Assembly (NCBI RefSeq): GCF_003025555.1
Contig: NZ_PYMH01000001.1
Coordinates: 372,001 to 436,000 of the forward strand
Direction of reading: 5' to 3'
Source: Photobacterium lutimaris
GTDB lineage: Bacteria > Pseudomonadota > Gammaproteobacteria > Enterobacterales > Vibrionaceae
Length of the DNA stretch: 64,000 nucleotides
In this document: positions 62,357 to 64,000 of the stretch, one piece after another
Layout: the number at the start of each line of letters is the position of its first letter
Numbering within the stretch: position 1 is the stretch's first letter
Notes under the pieces: generated by a model
What the model saw: the letters and a program-made list of their open reading frames with translations, nothing else
Database searches by the model: none
What the model was told of the DNA's origin: nothing
Made by a program: the position numbers and the translations under genes

Positions 62357-64000
62357 ATGAAGGACGTGACAAGACCGTTGGAAAAAAGTCGTCAGCTGAG
62401 CTTGGCTAAGCAGTTACTGTTTTTGATTATCTTGTTGAGCTCCCTATTTACATTACTGTCAACTACGTTGAGTTTGTATTTGGAGTATAAAGGCGAGTTA
62501 AAGGAGATAGACAACCGGTTCATTCAAATTCAAGATAGTTACCAGTCCAGCCTAACGTCGAGCCTGTGGGTAGAAGACCGTGAGTTATTGATGACACAGG
62601 CTGAGGGTGTATTGAGCCTGCCATCTATTTCTTATGTCAAAATCTTTGATCGTGACCAGATTATCCTCGAACTCGGAGAGCCTCTTACCGTGAGCGTTGT
62701 TGAGCGGCAGTGGCAGCTGTCGCATCAAACAAGAAAGAAGGCGTTTGTTCTTGGTACCTTAGTTGTCCAATCTGATCTCCAGCCAATTTATCAGAGTCTC
62801 TATGATACGTTTCTTTTGCTGTTCTTTGGCCATAGCCTCCAAATATTTTTTATCTGTGTCTGTATATGGTTTATTGCCTATCGGCTGGTTGTTCAGCCGT
62901 TGATGAAGATGTCTGTATCGGTAACAAAGTTTGATGAGAAAAATGTTCCGCTTCCGGTGCAATTAACGAAGCGGTGGTTTGATGATGAAATGACGACGTT
63001 AGCCACCCAGTATAATTCTTCTGCAGAACACATCCGGCGCCACTACCAAGAGTTGGAGAAGGCAAGAGAAATTGCCGAGCAGGCGAACCTCAAGAAAAGT
63101 GAGTTCCTTGCCAATATGAGCCATGAAATCCGTACTCCGATGAACGGCATCATTGGGTTATCGGGCTTGATGCGTGAGATGGAAATGCCAGCGGATCAAA
63201 AAGAGTACATTAGAATGCTCCACACTTCTTCATTGTCTCTGCTTGATTTGATCAATGATATCCTTGATTTTTCAAAAATCGAGGCGGGCCAACTGGAGTT
63301 GGAATCTATACCGCTAAACGTGTTTGAACTGAACAAGGAGGTCGAATCACTGTTTATTGTTAAAGCGGCAGAAAAAGGCCTGAATTTCAGATGTTCTGTT
63401 GACAAGAGTATTAGCCCTATGTTGTCGGGGGACGGGGCGAAGTTGAGGCAAATACTAAATAATTTAGTGAGCAATGCGATTAAGTTTACAGACAAAGGGC
63501 AGGTTTCGCTTTCTATTGAGCAGGAGGAAAGTGCTGCGGATCATTGCCGGATAAAATTTTCAGTCACGGATACTGGCATTGGTGTTGTAAAAGAAAAACA
63601 AGACGTAATCTTCGAAAAATTCCAGCAGGCAGATGGCAGTACGACAAGGCAATATGGGGGGACTGGTTTGGGCTTGGCGATCTGTCGGGAAATGGTGAAG
63701 ATGATGGGAGGAGAGATCTGCATTGATAGCCAACCCGGTGAAGGCAGTACGTTCTCTTTCGTTATCGATTTGCCATTTGAAAAAGTGATTATCCCCATAG
63801 AAGAGCGATCTATTTTTGAAGGACTGAATTTTCTGCTTGTCGACGACAGCATGTTGAATATGCGTATTACAACGGTGCAACTTGAAGGTTTTGGTGCCAA
63901 GGCGGTAAGTTGTCTCGATCCCATTATGGCCATCCCGATGGCAGAGAAGGCACTGGCACAGGGGGCCGGGTTCGATGTGATAATCATTGATAAGTGTATG
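62357..64000 (+). CDS. Hybrid sensor histidine kinase, truncated by the window end
   Basis: An open frame from 62357 (ATG; an in-frame GTG at 62366 is possible) to the window end. Two membrane segments (LLFLIILLSSLFTLLSTTLSLYL; FFGHSLQIFFICVCIWFIAY) flank a periplasmic sensor of about 110 residues. A HisKA domain follows with the phosphoaccepting His in ANMSHEIRTPMNGIIG, then HATPase_c (NNLVSNAIKFTDKG, DTGIGV, YGGTGLGLAI) and the start of a receiver domain (NFLLVDDSMLNM). The rest is outside the window. Divergent to the binding-protein gene by 79 bases. Confidence 0.92.
   Translation, partial: MKDVTRPLEKSRQLSLAKQLLFLIILLSSLFTLLSTTLSLYLEYKGELKEIDNRFIQIQDSYQSSLTSSLWVEDRELLMTQAEGVLSLPSISYVKIFDRDQIILELGEPLTVSVVERQWQLSHQTRKKAFVLGTLVVQSDLQPIYQSLYDTFLLLFFGHSLQIFFICVCIWFIAYRLVVQPLMKMSVSVTKFDEKNVPLPVQLTKRWFDDEMTTLATQYNSSAEHIRRHYQELEKAREIAEQANLKKSEFLANMSHEIRTPMNGIIGLSGLMREMEMPADQKEYIRMLHTSSLSLLDLINDILDFSKIEAGQLELESIPLNVFELNKEVESLFIVKAAEKGLNFRCSVDKSISPMLSGDGAKLRQILNNLVSNAIKFTDKGQVSLSIEQEESAADHCRIKFSVTDTGIGVVKEKQDVIFEKFQQADGSTTRQYGGTGLGLAICREMVKMMGGEICIDSQPGEGSTFSFVIDLPFEKVIIPIEERSIFEGLNFLLVDDSMLNMRITTVQLEGFGAKAVSCLDPIMAIPMAEKALAQGAGFDVIIIDKCM

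Overview
The window looks like chromosomal DNA of a marine gammaproteobacterium of the Vibrionaceae, most likely Photobacterium-like. Reasons: divergent maoP/hdfR, a NADAR-RibA fusion, several chemotaxis receptors, DUF3392 and DUF2256 proteins, qmcA-nfeD, a selAB selenocysteine operon, and short dispersed inverted repeats with a CAAGTNACTTC core between genes. The organism assignment is inference from gene content; no rRNA or tRNA gene was seen.

Layout. 1-2.0 kb: end of selA and selB. 2.0-3.5 kb: a methyltransferase in a gene-poor border with unexplained sequence. 3.8-9.2 kb (minus strand): an apparent four-gene operon, MFS exporter, ATP-grasp ligase, a fused B12-dependent glutamate mutase (GlmS-GlmE in one chain) and a SAM methyltransferase; this resembles a small biosynthetic cluster for a 3-methylaspartate-containing peptide or conjugate. 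9.5-23.1 kb (plus strand): a tightly packed operon of about 13 genes around a nitrogenase-like enzyme. It holds an amino-acid-type ABC importer split into two parts (binding protein and ATPase at the front, two permeases in the middle), a B12-binding radical SAM protein, a Cys-rich GNAT-like protein, NifH-, NifD- and NifK-like proteins, a 49-residue protein ending in Cys-Cys, a DapA-like aldolase, a cytoplasmic molybdopterin oxidoreductase and a full-length NifB with a NifX-like tail. NifE, NifN, NifV, NifU and NifS are absent from the window. The P-cluster cysteines and the cofactor cysteine are kept, but by eye the residues matching NifD Gln191, His195 and His442 are replaced. A perfect FNR box sits between the two divergent operons. 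The simplest reading is an anaerobically induced nitrogenase-like reductase that uses NifB-cofactor on an imported, amino-acid-like substrate; the substrate is unknown. This is the main candidate for an undescribed system.

The right edge of this block (23.1-23.6 kb) carries the 3' remnant of a GH1 6-phospho-beta-glucosidase gene with an in-frame stop, which points to rearrangement or gene replacement at the border.

From 23.6 kb to the end the window is ordinary chromosome: nuclease lipoprotein, malic enzyme, arfB, aspartoacylase, a PAS-LuxR regulator, a BCCT transporter, a gamma-glutamylation-type catabolic cluster (glutamine-synthetase-like ligase, aldehyde dehydrogenase, iron alcohol dehydrogenase, class I amidotransferase) that may handle an amino alcohol, AlkD, RidA, a RecQ-family helicase, two chemotaxis receptors, qmcA-nfeD, a periplasmic catalase with an ankyrin partner, a 2OG-Fe(II) oxygenase, a cytochrome c, a GshB-like/DUF1704 pair, maoP/hdfR, the NADAR-RibA fusion, a periplasmic binding protein and the first part of a hybrid histidine kinase cut by the window end. 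Several short genes of 37-54 codons were found by eye.
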